A stretch of DNA of 64,000 bases from DAOUJI01 sp965219565 (GTDB taxonomy: Bacteria; Chloroflexota; Dehalococcoidia; Lucifugimonadales; JAGWBF01): the NCBI GenBank assembly GCA_965219565.1, contig OZ244780.1, forward strand, positions 558,001 to 622,000, read 5' to 3'. This document shows, in pieces, positions 28,615 to 37,079 of the stretch. The notes beneath the pieces are model-generated. The model was not told the DNA's origin, made no database searches, and worked only from the letters and a program-made list of their open reading frames with translations. A program made the position numbers and the translations under genes. Positions within the stretch are counted from its first letter, which is position 1, and every line of letters begins with the position of its first letter.

Positions 28615-28784
28615 TCGGGATATACCGATGTTGGTGAATAGGAGCTATTTCATAACCCCTTCCAGCGGACGGTTTTGAGACAGCCTTTATTCTCCCCTAC
28701 GTTCATCCAAATCGACTGCCCATGAGAATCGCACTTTTTTGTGTCGATTGGAAGACAGAGAACTCTGATAGGAGGCCATGAATT

Positions 28785-31700
28785 ATGACTTTGGTTACAG
28801 AGAATCAACTTGACAACTGGGTGCGGGCGAACTCCCAAGAAGCACAGGGGCTAATCGTAGAGCTTGTATGGCGACTCGTTGCCGCTTCTAGTCCTCACCC
28901 ATTGGAACGACGTTTTCCCCTAGGAGACAGCATCGGCCAGCATGGTGCTGACGGCGTACTCAATGTCAACTTGGGGTATGAGCCTTTCGTTCCAGAAGGG
29001 CACTCTCACTGGGAGATCGGGACTGGGGGCGATGCAAGAGCCAAGGCAACCTCGGACTACAAGGATCTTACTACATCTGTCCCTGATTCAGTTCGCAGCA
29101 ATTCCACGTTTGTGTTCGTTACTCCTCTTTCAGGGCGTAGAGCCTGGACATTCACATGGAAACCGGAGTCCCAAACAAGCTGGGTAAAAGAGAGACGAAA
29201 GACGGCCAAATGGAAGGATGTCCGTATCATTGATGGGACACGGCTGATTGATTGGGTTCGCCAATTCCACGCCGTTCAGACCTGGCTAGCAGGTCGGATA
29301 CATGACTTATCGCCGCAAGAAATTGATATTCCAGAGCGTCGCTGGGAATTGGTGTCGTCATATGGGGAATCACAACCTTTGCCGCCGGAAGTCTTTCTCG
29401 TGGGTCGAGGTACGGGCATTGATAGACTCCAGAAAGTCGTTGCCGGAGAGGAGCGACAACTCAATCTGAAGACACGCTATCCCAACGAGGCGATCGATTT
29501 TGTGTGCGCTTATCTGATGGCACTAGATGAGGAAGTTCGTGTGGACATCACCGGCCGCACTCTAGTTGTTTCTTCTTTTGAAGCCTGGAATACGCTATGC
29601 GGTCAACCAGAGAAACTGATTCTCGTTGCAGACCCTGCACTCGACCTAAGCGGCGACAAAGGATCTAAAGTTGTTCAAATGGCGCAACAGGCAGGTCATT
29701 CCCTGATTACTTGCGATCCCGCCAGTCCACCCAATCCCAATGGCATTCAACTTCCGACACCTAGACGGCATGAACTCCAAGAAGCATTAAGGAATGCTGG
29801 GTATGCAGATCAACGCGCTGAGACTCTGGTGCGTAGAAGCAATGGAAATCTGAGTTCTCTACTTCGCCTACTGCAAGGCGGCTCTATTCGACCGGATTGG
29901 GCCACTGGACCGAACGCCCTTGACCTTGCCATGATGGTATTGCTTGGCTCCTGGTCGGACAGTTCAAATGCGGACCGGGTTATCCTGAGTGATCTTACGG
30001 GTACGGACTATTCGGCTTGGATTGTCAGAGCGCAGGAAATCGCGCGGACTCCTGAAATCCCAATAGTTCATCACGAAGGAAGCTGGAAATTCACCCTACG
30101 CTACGAAGGATGGTTGAATCTTGGCGATTGCCTGTACGATCAGCATCTTGAGAGGTTCTTAAGCACCGCAACGTCGGTGCTCTCAGAGAGGGATCCCCAA
30201 TTTGACCTACCTCCAAAAGAGCGATATATGGCCCAAGTTCACGGAAAGGTGTTAATGCATTCCCATACGCTGAGAAAAGGCATCTCAGAATCTCTGGCAC
30301 TCATGGGCACCCATCCGGAAGCATTGGTGTCATGTACGACAGGTCAGGCCAAAATTATTGCTAGTCAAGCCGTCAGGGAGTTGTTGTTTGACGCTGATTG
30401 GGAGCGCTGGGCTGGCCTAGGCAACTTGCTTTCGGACCTTGCTGAGGCTTCGCCGGATGAATTCTTGAAGGCTGTCGAAAGCGCGCTACTACAGCCCTCA
30501 TCACCATTCGATGAATTATTCAGTCAGGAAGAGGCAGGCCTCTTTGGGCGAAATTATCTTAGCGGTCTACTGTGGGCTCTAGAATCGTTGGCTTGGGATA
30601 AAGCGTATCTAGTCAGAGTTTGTACAATCTTAGGTGAACTCGCCAACCGAGATCCAGGCGGCAACTGGGGTAATCGTCCAAGTAGCTCACTCACCAGAAT
30701 TCTGCTTCCTTGGCTTCCTCGGACCACTGCGCCTGCGTCAACACGAAGGGCCGCAATTACGAGCCTCCAAAGGGAGAATCCTCAAATCGCATGGACCCTT
30801 CTGTTGAGTCTTATGCCGAACCAGACCGAAACATCAACGCCGACCAACAATCCGGCGTGGAGAGATACGGTGCCCGAAGAGTGGGACGATTCCGTAACCA
30901 TAGGGGAATACTGGGAACGAGTCACTGATTATTCGGGCATGATGGTTGAAATGGCTGAAGCCGACTTGGAGAAATTAGGCGAGCTCATTGATTTGCTCGA
31001 CGATTTCCCAACGAGCGTCTTTGACCAAACGCTGGCTTATCTCTCATCGGATGCGGTCGTCAGCCTGCCAGAAGAGCAACGGATCGGCCTGTGGACAGGG
31101 CTTACGGCGGTTGTTCGAAGGCACAGGGCCTTCTCAGATGCAGATTGGGCCTTGAAGGAAGAGTTCGTGTCAAGGATTGAAGACGTGGCTGCTAAGTTGG
31201 CGCCCCATAAACCTCACAATGTCCACAAAATGCTATTTGATAGCTACGATTGGCCTCTTTACGAGAACACTATTGACTGGGACAGAGTCGAAGAGGAACG
31301 GACTAAGCGGCGGCGAAAGGCTATCGCGGACATTCTTGAATGTGGTGGGCTCAATGGCGTGATTCGCTTCGCTAAGCAGGTCGAAGAATCTGGTGCGGTT
31401 GGTTTTGCACTTGCAGATATTGGCGACCAGTCAATAGATGAGAGCCTACTTCCGGTGATGCTGGAAACTGACGATGACAAATTGACTCAGTTTCTCAAGA
31501 GCTATGTTTGGAGACGTCGATATGCCAAAGGCTGGGAATGGGTCGACGGATTGGACGTCTCGGGTTGGACTACCTCACAGAGCGGACGTTTTCTCGGTTG
31601 TCTGCCCTTTACGGTAGATGCATGGAAGCGGGTGGAGGCCATCCTCGGGAACGCCGAGGGAGAGTATTGGAGCACGACGGTTGCAAACCCTTATGACCCT

Positions 31701-32594
31701 CGATGCGACATATATTTTGCAGTAGAGAAGCTATTAGCCAATGGGCGGCCTAGGGCAGCTCTCATGTGCCTTCGAAAGCAAGTGTTTGAAAACCAACCGC
31801 TGAATGAGGAACAAGCCTTCAAGGCCCTGCTGGCATGGCCGTCCTCGGACGAACGGGCTGTTCGGATTGAACCGTACACAGTAGTCAAGATCATTGGAGC
31901 TCTACAGGAAGCGTCAGAATCTAACCGGGATCGTCTCATGGAAGTAGAGTGGCTCAACTTGGCCCTGTTTGAAGACCGACGAATCGGTTCCCCCAAGACA
32001 TTGGAGAGTGGCATAGCTAACAACCCTGAGTTGTTCTGCAAAATCATCGACATACTCTATCCTATTCAGACAGAGGAGTTATCTTCAGACGAAGATCGAC
32101 GTGAACTTCAGGCTCGATCTCGTAATGCTTGGAAACTCCTCCGGAATTGGAAGATTCCCCCGGGCACTCAACGAGATGGTACATTTCGGCCTGGTGATTT
32201 CAAAGCGTGGCTTCAGCGAGTAAGTGAAGATCTTGATGGCAGTGAACTCCAAGTATTAGCTCTCCAACAGCTGGGCGAAGTGCTAGTCCACAGTCCATCC
32301 GACCCCAGTGGCCTTTGGATCCACCATTCGATAGCTGAAGCGTTGAATGACAAGAGCGCGTGTGCAATGCTTGAGGGCTATCACTTGGGTGTGGTTAATG
32401 GCAGAGGCACCCACTTTGTGGACTGGACAGGCACTCAAGAAATGGCACTCGCCGAAGAGTTCACCCAGAAAGCCGAAGATGTCGAAATCGAGGGCTATTC
32501 ACGATTAGCAGCCGAGCTGCGAAGGATCGCTGAGGATTACTCTCTAGAAGCAGAGCAGGTTCGCGCAAGGGCGAAGCGTATGGAGGATGGCTGA
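28785..32594 (+). CDS. Giant protein with PD-(D/E)XK-like N-terminus and degenerate NTPase-like region
   Basis: 1269 residues. Residues 20-180 fit a restriction-endonuclease-like domain of large conserved hypothetical proteins: D56 in GADGV, E77 in HWEIGTG, Lys at 87 and 93, then TFVFVTPL and KWKDVRIIDG. Residues 205-340 look like a STAND/AAA region without a recognisable Walker A (FLVGRGTGIDRLQKVV, LILVADPALD, then a typical RSNGNLSSLLRLLQGG helix). The remaining about 900 residues are helical, HEAT/TPR-like. RBS AGGAGG lies upstream. This size and layout (nuclease, NTPase-like, long helical sensor) recall Avs/STAND immune proteins, but homology is not established. Codon use is AT-richer than the flanks. 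Confidence 0.7.
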   Translation: MTLVTENQLDNWVRANSQEAQGLIVELVWRLVAASSPHPLERRFPLGDSIGQHGADGVLNVNLGYEPFVPEGHSHWEIGTGGDARAKATSDYKDLTTSVPDSVRSNSTFVFVTPLSGRRAWTFTWKPESQTSWVKERRKTAKWKDVRIIDGTRLIDWVRQFHAVQTWLAGRIHDLSPQEIDIPERRWELVSSYGESQPLPPEVFLVGRGTGIDRLQKVVAGEERQLNLKTRYPNEAIDFVCAYLMALDEEVRVDITGRTLVVSSFEAWNTLCGQPEKLILVADPALDLSGDKGSKVVQMAQQAGHSLITCDPASPPNPNGIQLPTPRRHELQEALRNAGYADQRAETLVRRSNGNLSSLLRLLQGGSIRPDWATGPNALDLAMMVLLGSWSDSSNADRVILSDLTGTDYSAWIVRAQEIARTPEIPIVHHEGSWKFTLRYEGWLNLGDCLYDQHLERFLSTATSVLSERDPQFDLPPKERYMAQVHGKVLMHSHTLRKGISESLALMGTHPEALVSCTTGQAKIIASQAVRELLFDADWERWAGLGNLLSDLAEASPDEFLKAVESALLQPSSPFDELFSQEEAGLFGRNYLSGLLWALESLAWDKAYLVRVCTILGELANRDPGGNWGNRPSSSLTRILLPWLPRTTAPASTRRAAITSLQRENPQIAWTLLLSLMPNQTETSTPTNNPAWRDTVPEEWDDSVTIGEYWERVTDYSGMMVEMAEADLEKLGELIDLLDDFPTSVFDQTLAYLSSDAVVSLPEEQRIGLWTGLTAVVRRHRAFSDADWALKEEFVSRIEDVAAKLAPHKPHNVHKMLFDSYDWPLYENTIDWDRVEEERTKRRRKAIADILECGGLNGVIRFAKQVEESGAVGFALADIGDQSIDESLLPVMLETDDDKLTQFLKSYVWRRRYAKGWEWVDGLDVSGWTTSQSGRFLGCLPFTVDAWKRVEAILGNAEGEYWSTTVANPYDPRCDIYFAVEKLLANGRPRAALMCLRKQVFENQPLNEEQAFKALLAWPSSDERAVRIEPYTVVKIIGALQEASESNRDRLMEVEWLNLALFEDRRIGSPKTLESGIANNPELFCKIIDILYPIQTEELSSDEDRRELQARSRNAWKLLRNWKIPPGTQRDGTFRPGDFKAWLQRVSEDLDGSELQVLALQQLGEVLVHSPSDPSGLWIHHSIAEALNDKSACAMLEGYHLGVVNGRGTHFVDWTGTQEMALAEEFTQKAEDVEIEGYSRLAAELRRIAEDYSLEAEQVRARAKRMEDG

Positions 32595-32622
32595 ACCACG
32601 TCCGGGAAACTTGAGCTTATGA

Positions 32623-32769
32623 GGACTTGCGACCAAGCTGGGCGACGACACTGACCATCACGCCAACATCTTCATCGAGCCCAGAGTCGGTTACCGATTG
32701 GAGAAGGGCGGGACGGCCGAAACAAGAGGATGCGCGACAGAACCGAAAGAGGGTACGGGGCCACTGTGA
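32623..32769 (+). pseudogene. Fragment of an OmpR-type winged-helix domain
   Basis: The frame bounded by TGA at 32620 and TGA at 32767 reads TKLGDDTDHHANIFIEPRVGYRLEKG, matching the last strand and wing of the 16253 kinase/regulator (RKLGDDAGSPKYIFTEPRVGYRM). No start or upstream domains are present. It marks the right end of the defence-like island and is a relic of a second response regulator gene. Confidence 0.7.
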
Positions 32770-33100
32770 CGCTCCTTGCGATCCTCCTTCCCTACGCGTC
32801 ACACTACGGGAATCGAGAGACCTTGGTGCGTCGAAAGCCTGCCGAGCCACATCTCGAAGATGGTGGTATCTACCGTAAGCGGTGGTGGGCCGGAGCATAC
32901 TGTATTGAGAACTTTTCGGTGGGAGGTCCGAATGTAAGGAAATGGGCACGCCACCCTAAATAGGCGCAAGTGATCTCCCAAGCGTGGCCGGGCGCACTTC
33001 CTTTCACCAACAGGGAAATGCAGTCCGGCCTCAATCATCGCCGCTGCGCATCCGAGAAGACAGGTCTGGTCACCGGAAAAACCCTCTCTTCCGCAGCCTG
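32770..33100. other. Intergenic stretch between RR fragment and methyltransferase gene
   Basis: No supported ORF. It contains the first 25-bp direct repeat (32899-32923). Confidence 0.4.
32899..32923 (+). repeat. 25-bp direct repeat, left copy
   Basis: ACTG, one variable base, ATTG, one variable base, GAACTTTTCGGTGGG. It matches 34642-34666 at 23 of 25 bases in the same orientation. The pair encloses the methyltransferase gene. Confidence 0.6.
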
Positions 33101-34138
33101 TCAAAGAGGTTTGCGAGCCAGAAAACAGTACAACGGCGTGAAGATCCCGGCCCTGCCGCCCGCGACAAGGGCGTTGGCGGTCCGATCCAGCAGCCTAACA
33201 ACGTCCGCGGAGCCCTTCGGGAACGCCCCAAGCACCTCGGCCAGCCTGGATGCCCCGATGAACGCCTTGCGGCCCAGCGGAATCCTGTACAGGCCATTGG
33301 CCAGCGTTCTGCGCCGGGTCTCCATGGGCTGATACCACGGCGTGGTCGGACCGTTCTCCTCGACCGCCCGGTCCATTCCCTCGATGAGCTGAAATCCCGC
33401 CATTTCGACCGCCCGGTTCACCTTTCCCATCGTCGCAATATCCTGGAGCGCGATGCCGCGCATCAGATCTTGCTTGATGGCCCGGTGCCGATTGTCGTTG
33501 GGATCGAACTTGTCCGTCATGCACATTTCCTGACCCCAGAAAAGGGCTCCGGGTTTCAGCACGCGGTAAATCTCGGCGAACGCGCCCGCCTTGTCCGGCG
33601 CATGACACGTCGATTCGATCGCGTAGCCGCGGTCGAATGTGTCGTCCGCGATGGCGCTCATGTCCATGAAGCTGCACGCGAGGTAGTCGACCATGTGGCC
33701 GAGCCCCGCCTCGGCGTTCAACGATTTCGCCTTGTCCATCTGGATTTCATTGCTGTTGACCCCTACGACCCTCACACCGGCGTCCCGGACGACACGCCGC
33801 ATCGGCCCGCCGATCCCGCAACCGATATCGACCACCCTCATGCCCTCGCGCAACTCCAGCTTGGCGATCATCAGTCGCTGATGCCGGGTCTTGGAGTCCT
33901 CCACGCTCTCCTGGGGCGATAGCGGCGCGAAGTGCAGGGATTCGCCCCAGGCGAACACCATGAACTCGCCGCCAAGGTCGTAGAATTCCTTGACGGTTTC
34001 GGTGTGGTCGTAGCCTATCGCGCCGACATCCCGCGCGAACGCTCTGTCGATCCATCCATCGAAGTGTTGCACGCGACTGGCAACGTCCGACCCACGGTAC
34101 GCGGCCTTCAGCCCGTTGGATAGTTTGCGGAGTTGCAT
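33101..34138 (-). CDS. Sterol C-24-methyltransferase-like SAM methyltransferase
   Basis: 345 residues from the ATG at 34138, chosen because AAAGGGGG sits 4 bases upstream; the frame is open further out. Class I SAM motif I is VVDIGCGIGGPMRR. Features typical of Erg6/SMT proteins are FAWGESLHFAPL near residue 65, the NSNEIQMDKAK loop (SMT usually N-N-x-Y-Q), and the signature YAIESTCHAPDK, followed by a Sterol_MT_C-like end (GRKAFIGASRLAEVLGAFPK). SMTs transfer methyl from SAM to C-24 of sterol side chains. Other lipid, gamma-tocopherol or mycolic-type MTases are related, so substrate remains inferred. No sterol synthesis genes are nearby. Confidence 0.75.
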   Translation of the reverse strand: MQLRKLSNGLKAAYRGSDVASRVQHFDGWIDRAFARDVGAIGYDHTETVKEFYDLGGEFMVFAWGESLHFAPLSPQESVEDSKTRHQRLMIAKLELREGMRVVDIGCGIGGPMRRVVRDAGVRVVGVNSNEIQMDKAKSLNAEAGLGHMVDYLACSFMDMSAIADDTFDRGYAIESTCHAPDKAGAFAEIYRVLKPGALFWGQEMCMTDKFDPNDNRHRAIKQDLMRGIALQDIATMGKVNRAVEMAGFQLIEGMDRAVEENGPTTPWYQPMETRRRTLANGLYRIPLGRKAFIGASRLAEVLGAFPKGSADVVRLLDRTANALVAGGRAGIFTPLYCFLARKPL

Positions 34139-34404
34139 GAACCCCCTTTCAACATAGTGATTATTGGATGGAGATGATGTACCCGTCCGCGGTGGCGAAG
34201 AGCCAGTATCCCTTGCAACTTCCACGCAGCCCGCAGGGCCATCCGGTCCTGGCCATCAAACTCGCTGTCCATTTTCCCTCCAGTTGACGAAACCTTCTGG
34301 AGACCGCTGAGCTTGGCGATTTCGGCCTCGAAAATGGAATGAACTTCGTGGTATATATCGTGCACCTGCTGCATTATATCAGGGTCCTGGAAGGCGCTAA
34401 TCAT
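34108..34404 (-). CDS. Doubtful small ORF upstream of the methyltransferase
   Basis: 98 residues beginning MISAFQDPDIMQQVHDIYHE; the first 45 look protein-like, the rest does not. It overlaps the methyltransferase start by 31 bases. The same frame is open upstream of the TAA directly before this ATG and encodes a hydrophobic VISIVLLGSLLAAR stretch, so it may be the decayed remains of a small secreted protein rather than a working gene. Confidence 0.25.
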   Translation of the reverse strand: MISAFQDPDIMQQVHDIYHEVHSIFEAEIAKLSGLQKVSSTGGKMDSEFDGQDRMALRAAWKLQGILALRHRGRVHHLHPIITMLKGGSCNSANYPTG

Positions 34405-34894
34405 TTAGTGAAACACGTCGTGACTATCTTGGGCCTCCTGCGTCGAGGTTCCCTGGCGGGCGGCAAGCAGCGAGCCAAGAAGGACGATCGAAATTACTAG
34501 TAGATGGCCTGAAGCGACATGTCGCTACCCTCCAACTGAGTTGGTGCGGAGCATGCCGGCATGGCGTTGGGTATACTCCTACTAGTCGGAAGCATATCAG
34601 ATGACGACCGCAACTCGCCCCAGTTTGGTGGGCCTGCCAAGACTGAATTGCGAACTTTTCGGTGGGTCGTGGAACTGTGAAGTCTTCAGATGGCCGCCGT
34701 GGAGAGTAATAAGCAGAAGCCTATCCTATAGCCTAGCCGGTGATAACCACAGGACTTTCTGGGCACCCAAGTCTCTCCGGAAGAAGCGGCTCTCATGCCT
34801 ACCGCAGGGAGAAACGCGAAAGTGACCGCGCAGTAGGTAGATTCGGCAATCAGATGAAGCTTAGTGGTCAAGCCGGCCTCGGACCGGCGTCCCG
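34405..34894. other. Intergenic stretch upstream of the methyltransferase
   Basis: Contains the remnant hydrophobic frame described for 34108-34404, the right 25-bp direct repeat (34642-34666), and a small GCCGG/CCGGC hairpin at about 34872-34888 just past the FN3 lipoprotein gene's stop. No other coding signal seen. Confidence 0.4.
34642..34666 (+). repeat. 25-bp direct repeat, right copy
   Basis: Matches 32899-32923 with two mismatches, same orientation, about 1.74 kb apart. Confidence 0.6.
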
Positions 34895-37063
34895 TCACGG
34901 TACCGCGCCCGTCCTGACCGGCACCCTTGAGACATCACTCACCCCCTCAGCTCCAACCGCGTGGACACGGTAGATGTATTTGGTGCCGGGTTCGATGTCA
35001 GTCGTGTCAACGTACGTCGTAGCAGCGCCTTGATTGACCTCGAAGGTGACGAACGTGTGCTGCCTTGCCACCCTCCGCAGAATCAGGTAGCCCGTTACCG
35101 TTGGGTCGGCGGTCACATCCCACGTCAGCGTCACTGATTCGTGTGTCGAAGTGGCTGCCAAGTTCTGCGGAGGTGGAGGGGTCTCGGCCACGTCCGTTGC
35201 TGGGTCGCTATCAGTTGTTGTCGTTGTGACGGTCGCGCGTGATACTTCGCTAACTCCGGCAGCGTTGACCGTGTGGACACGGTAGATGTACTTGGTGCCG
35301 GGTTCGATGTCGGTCGTGTCAACGTACGTCGTAGCAGAGCCCTGGTTGACCTCGAACTTGCTGAACGTGTGCTGCCTTGCCACTCTCCTCATTATCAGGT
35401 AGCCCGTTGCCGTTGGGTCGTCGGTCACATCCCACGTCAGCGTTACCGAGTCGTCTGTGAAGGAGGCCGTCAGGTTCTGCGGCGCTGGCGGAAGGCACGG
35501 CCCGTCGTTGGTCGCGCCAGTAAGGTCCTCTTCACTCTTGCTGATGCGCAGCATGAGCAGGTCTCCGCTCTCCCAAGGTTGCGTGCAGACGTTCCAGGCC
35601 AGCGTTCGTTTTGCTCCATCCACGACCTCCGACGCATCGTCGAAGTCCAGGCGTAGCGACATTGAGCCGTCCAGCGTTATGAAGTCGGCATGGTACCCCG
35701 CCAACGGAACGGAGGGTTCCAACTCCATGATCACTTTCCCCGATTCCCAGGATGTCTTTTCGAGAGAGGCTGTAGTAGTGCCCTCGCCCAACGAGAAGAA
35801 TTTTGGCTTCAGCACGCCATTCGTCGCATCGGCACCCACAGCCGAGCCGATGGTCACCGGATCGAAAAAAGCTTCATGCACTGTGCCCGTGGGGGCAGCT
35901 ACGTTTATAACCCACGTTCTCGAAGTTCTCAACTCATCCGGATAAGAGTCGCAGAGGGACTGAATCCATGACTCTGCGTTGTGAAAGAACTGATACTCTC
36001 CCCCTGGTAGGGGTCGGCCTGAAACGAAAGAAATCACGTAGTCATCAAATTGAACGTTGAAGAGGTTCTCGTCTCTGCCTTCCAGCCAATGTCGATCCGG
36101 CTTACCGGGTGTAGCGCCTGAGACTGCCCCAGAATCTAATACAGTTCCTGCGGACGAGCCGGACTGCAACTCAAACTCAAATCGGTAGTCCGTGGAGACA
36201 CCATTCTGCCTCTTCCACTGAAGCGTGCGCTTGATTTCATGCTTTTCAATAAGGCACTGTCTGTATTCTTCCGCGGTATGGTCTTCCGAATCCTGACCTG
36301 CCTCTAATAGCTGGTCCATGTTCGCTACCAGTGTTTTTACTCGGCTTAGGGTAATCGTCGGAGGCTCGCTCGAACCTGCCCCAGATGCGCCTGAGACCCC
36401 GCCAGCCACCTCCTCATCAGGAGCATCCAGGAGGAAGCGCGTTTCGCCTCCCGAAGCTCCAGACGCACCGCCGCTGGATGCTGCGGGCAACCAGGACTTG
36501 TTGTACCGGCTTTCTATCGTGTAGGCTTGTGTGCTTTTCGAGAAGCCGCCGCCTACCACAAACTCGTACAAGTAGTTGGTCAAACCGGTTCTAGGATCAT
36601 TGACAACGAAGACCAGCGCTTCCCGATCATCCCACTGGGTATCCCTGTACTGCACTAAATCTTCAGCGGCATTAAGGGCGTCCTGTTCGGTCTTAAACCT
36701 AGGATGGTGGTAATCCGAAATGATAGTGACAAGTTCGGTGTTGCCCATTCCTTTGATGTACTTGGTTACATCGAACGTAAACTTCATCCCGGGTTCGTAG
36801 TAGACCTCATCCAGGTCGCGTCGGGCTGCCGCAGCCTCCACCGACCTTAGTCTCACTCGGGCTATCACATCGGCAGACAGTATCCTTTCCTCCAGAGTCG
36901 TCGGGCCGTAGTCCGCCCGCATAGACTGATAGAAAGGCTCGGACGTATTTGGTTGAAGTTCAGGTTGCGCCGATGGGCCTTCTGCGCATCCAGCAAGGAG
37001 CAGGGCCAACGCCACAAGCGCGAACGGCAGAAATCTGATTCCACGTCTAGTTGTCCTGCTCAT
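34895..37063 (-). CDS. Lipoprotein with two C-terminal fibronectin type III domains
   Basis: 722 residues. Signal with lipobox LAGC (FALVALALLLAGCAEG). Residues 45-250 form an unassigned domain (FTFDVTKYIKG, REALVFVVNDP). A Gly/Ser/Ala linker follows at about 198-235. The last about 200 residues are two adjacent FN3 domains nearly identical over long stretches (SVTLTWDVT..P..TGYLI.RRVARQHTF; TTYVDTTDIEPGTKYIYRVH), showing recent internal duplication. Probably a lipid-anchored surface protein. It lies 16 bases downstream of the metalloprotease gene, so they may be one operon. Confidence 0.75.
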   Translation of the reverse strand: MSRTTRRGIRFLPFALVALALLLAGCAEGPSAQPELQPNTSEPFYQSMRADYGPTTLEERILSADVIARVRLRSVEAAAARRDLDEVYYEPGMKFTFDVTKYIKGMGNTELVTIISDYHHPRFKTEQDALNAAEDLVQYRDTQWDDREALVFVVNDPRTGLTNYLYEFVVGGGFSKSTQAYTIESRYNKSWLPAASSGGASGASGGETRFLLDAPDEEVAGGVSGASGAGSSEPPTITLSRVKTLVANMDQLLEAGQDSEDHTAEEYRQCLIEKHEIKRTLQWKRQNGVSTDYRFEFELQSGSSAGTVLDSGAVSGATPGKPDRHWLEGRDENLFNVQFDDYVISFVSGRPLPGGEYQFFHNAESWIQSLCDSYPDELRTSRTWVINVAAPTGTVHEAFFDPVTIGSAVGADATNGVLKPKFFSLGEGTTTASLEKTSWESGKVIMELEPSVPLAGYHADFITLDGSMSLRLDFDDASEVVDGAKRTLAWNVCTQPWESGDLLMLRISKSEEDLTGATNDGPCLPPAPQNLTASFTDDSVTLTWDVTDDPTATGYLIMRRVARQHTFSKFEVNQGSATTYVDTTDIEPGTKYIYRVHTVNAAGVSEVSRATVTTTTTDSDPATDVAETPPPPQNLAATSTHESVTLTWDVTADPTVTGYLILRRVARQHTFVTFEVNQGAATTYVDTTDIEPGTKYIYRVHAVGAEGVSDVSRVPVRTGAVP

Positions 37064-37079
37064 TCCCAGGCCCTCCCTG

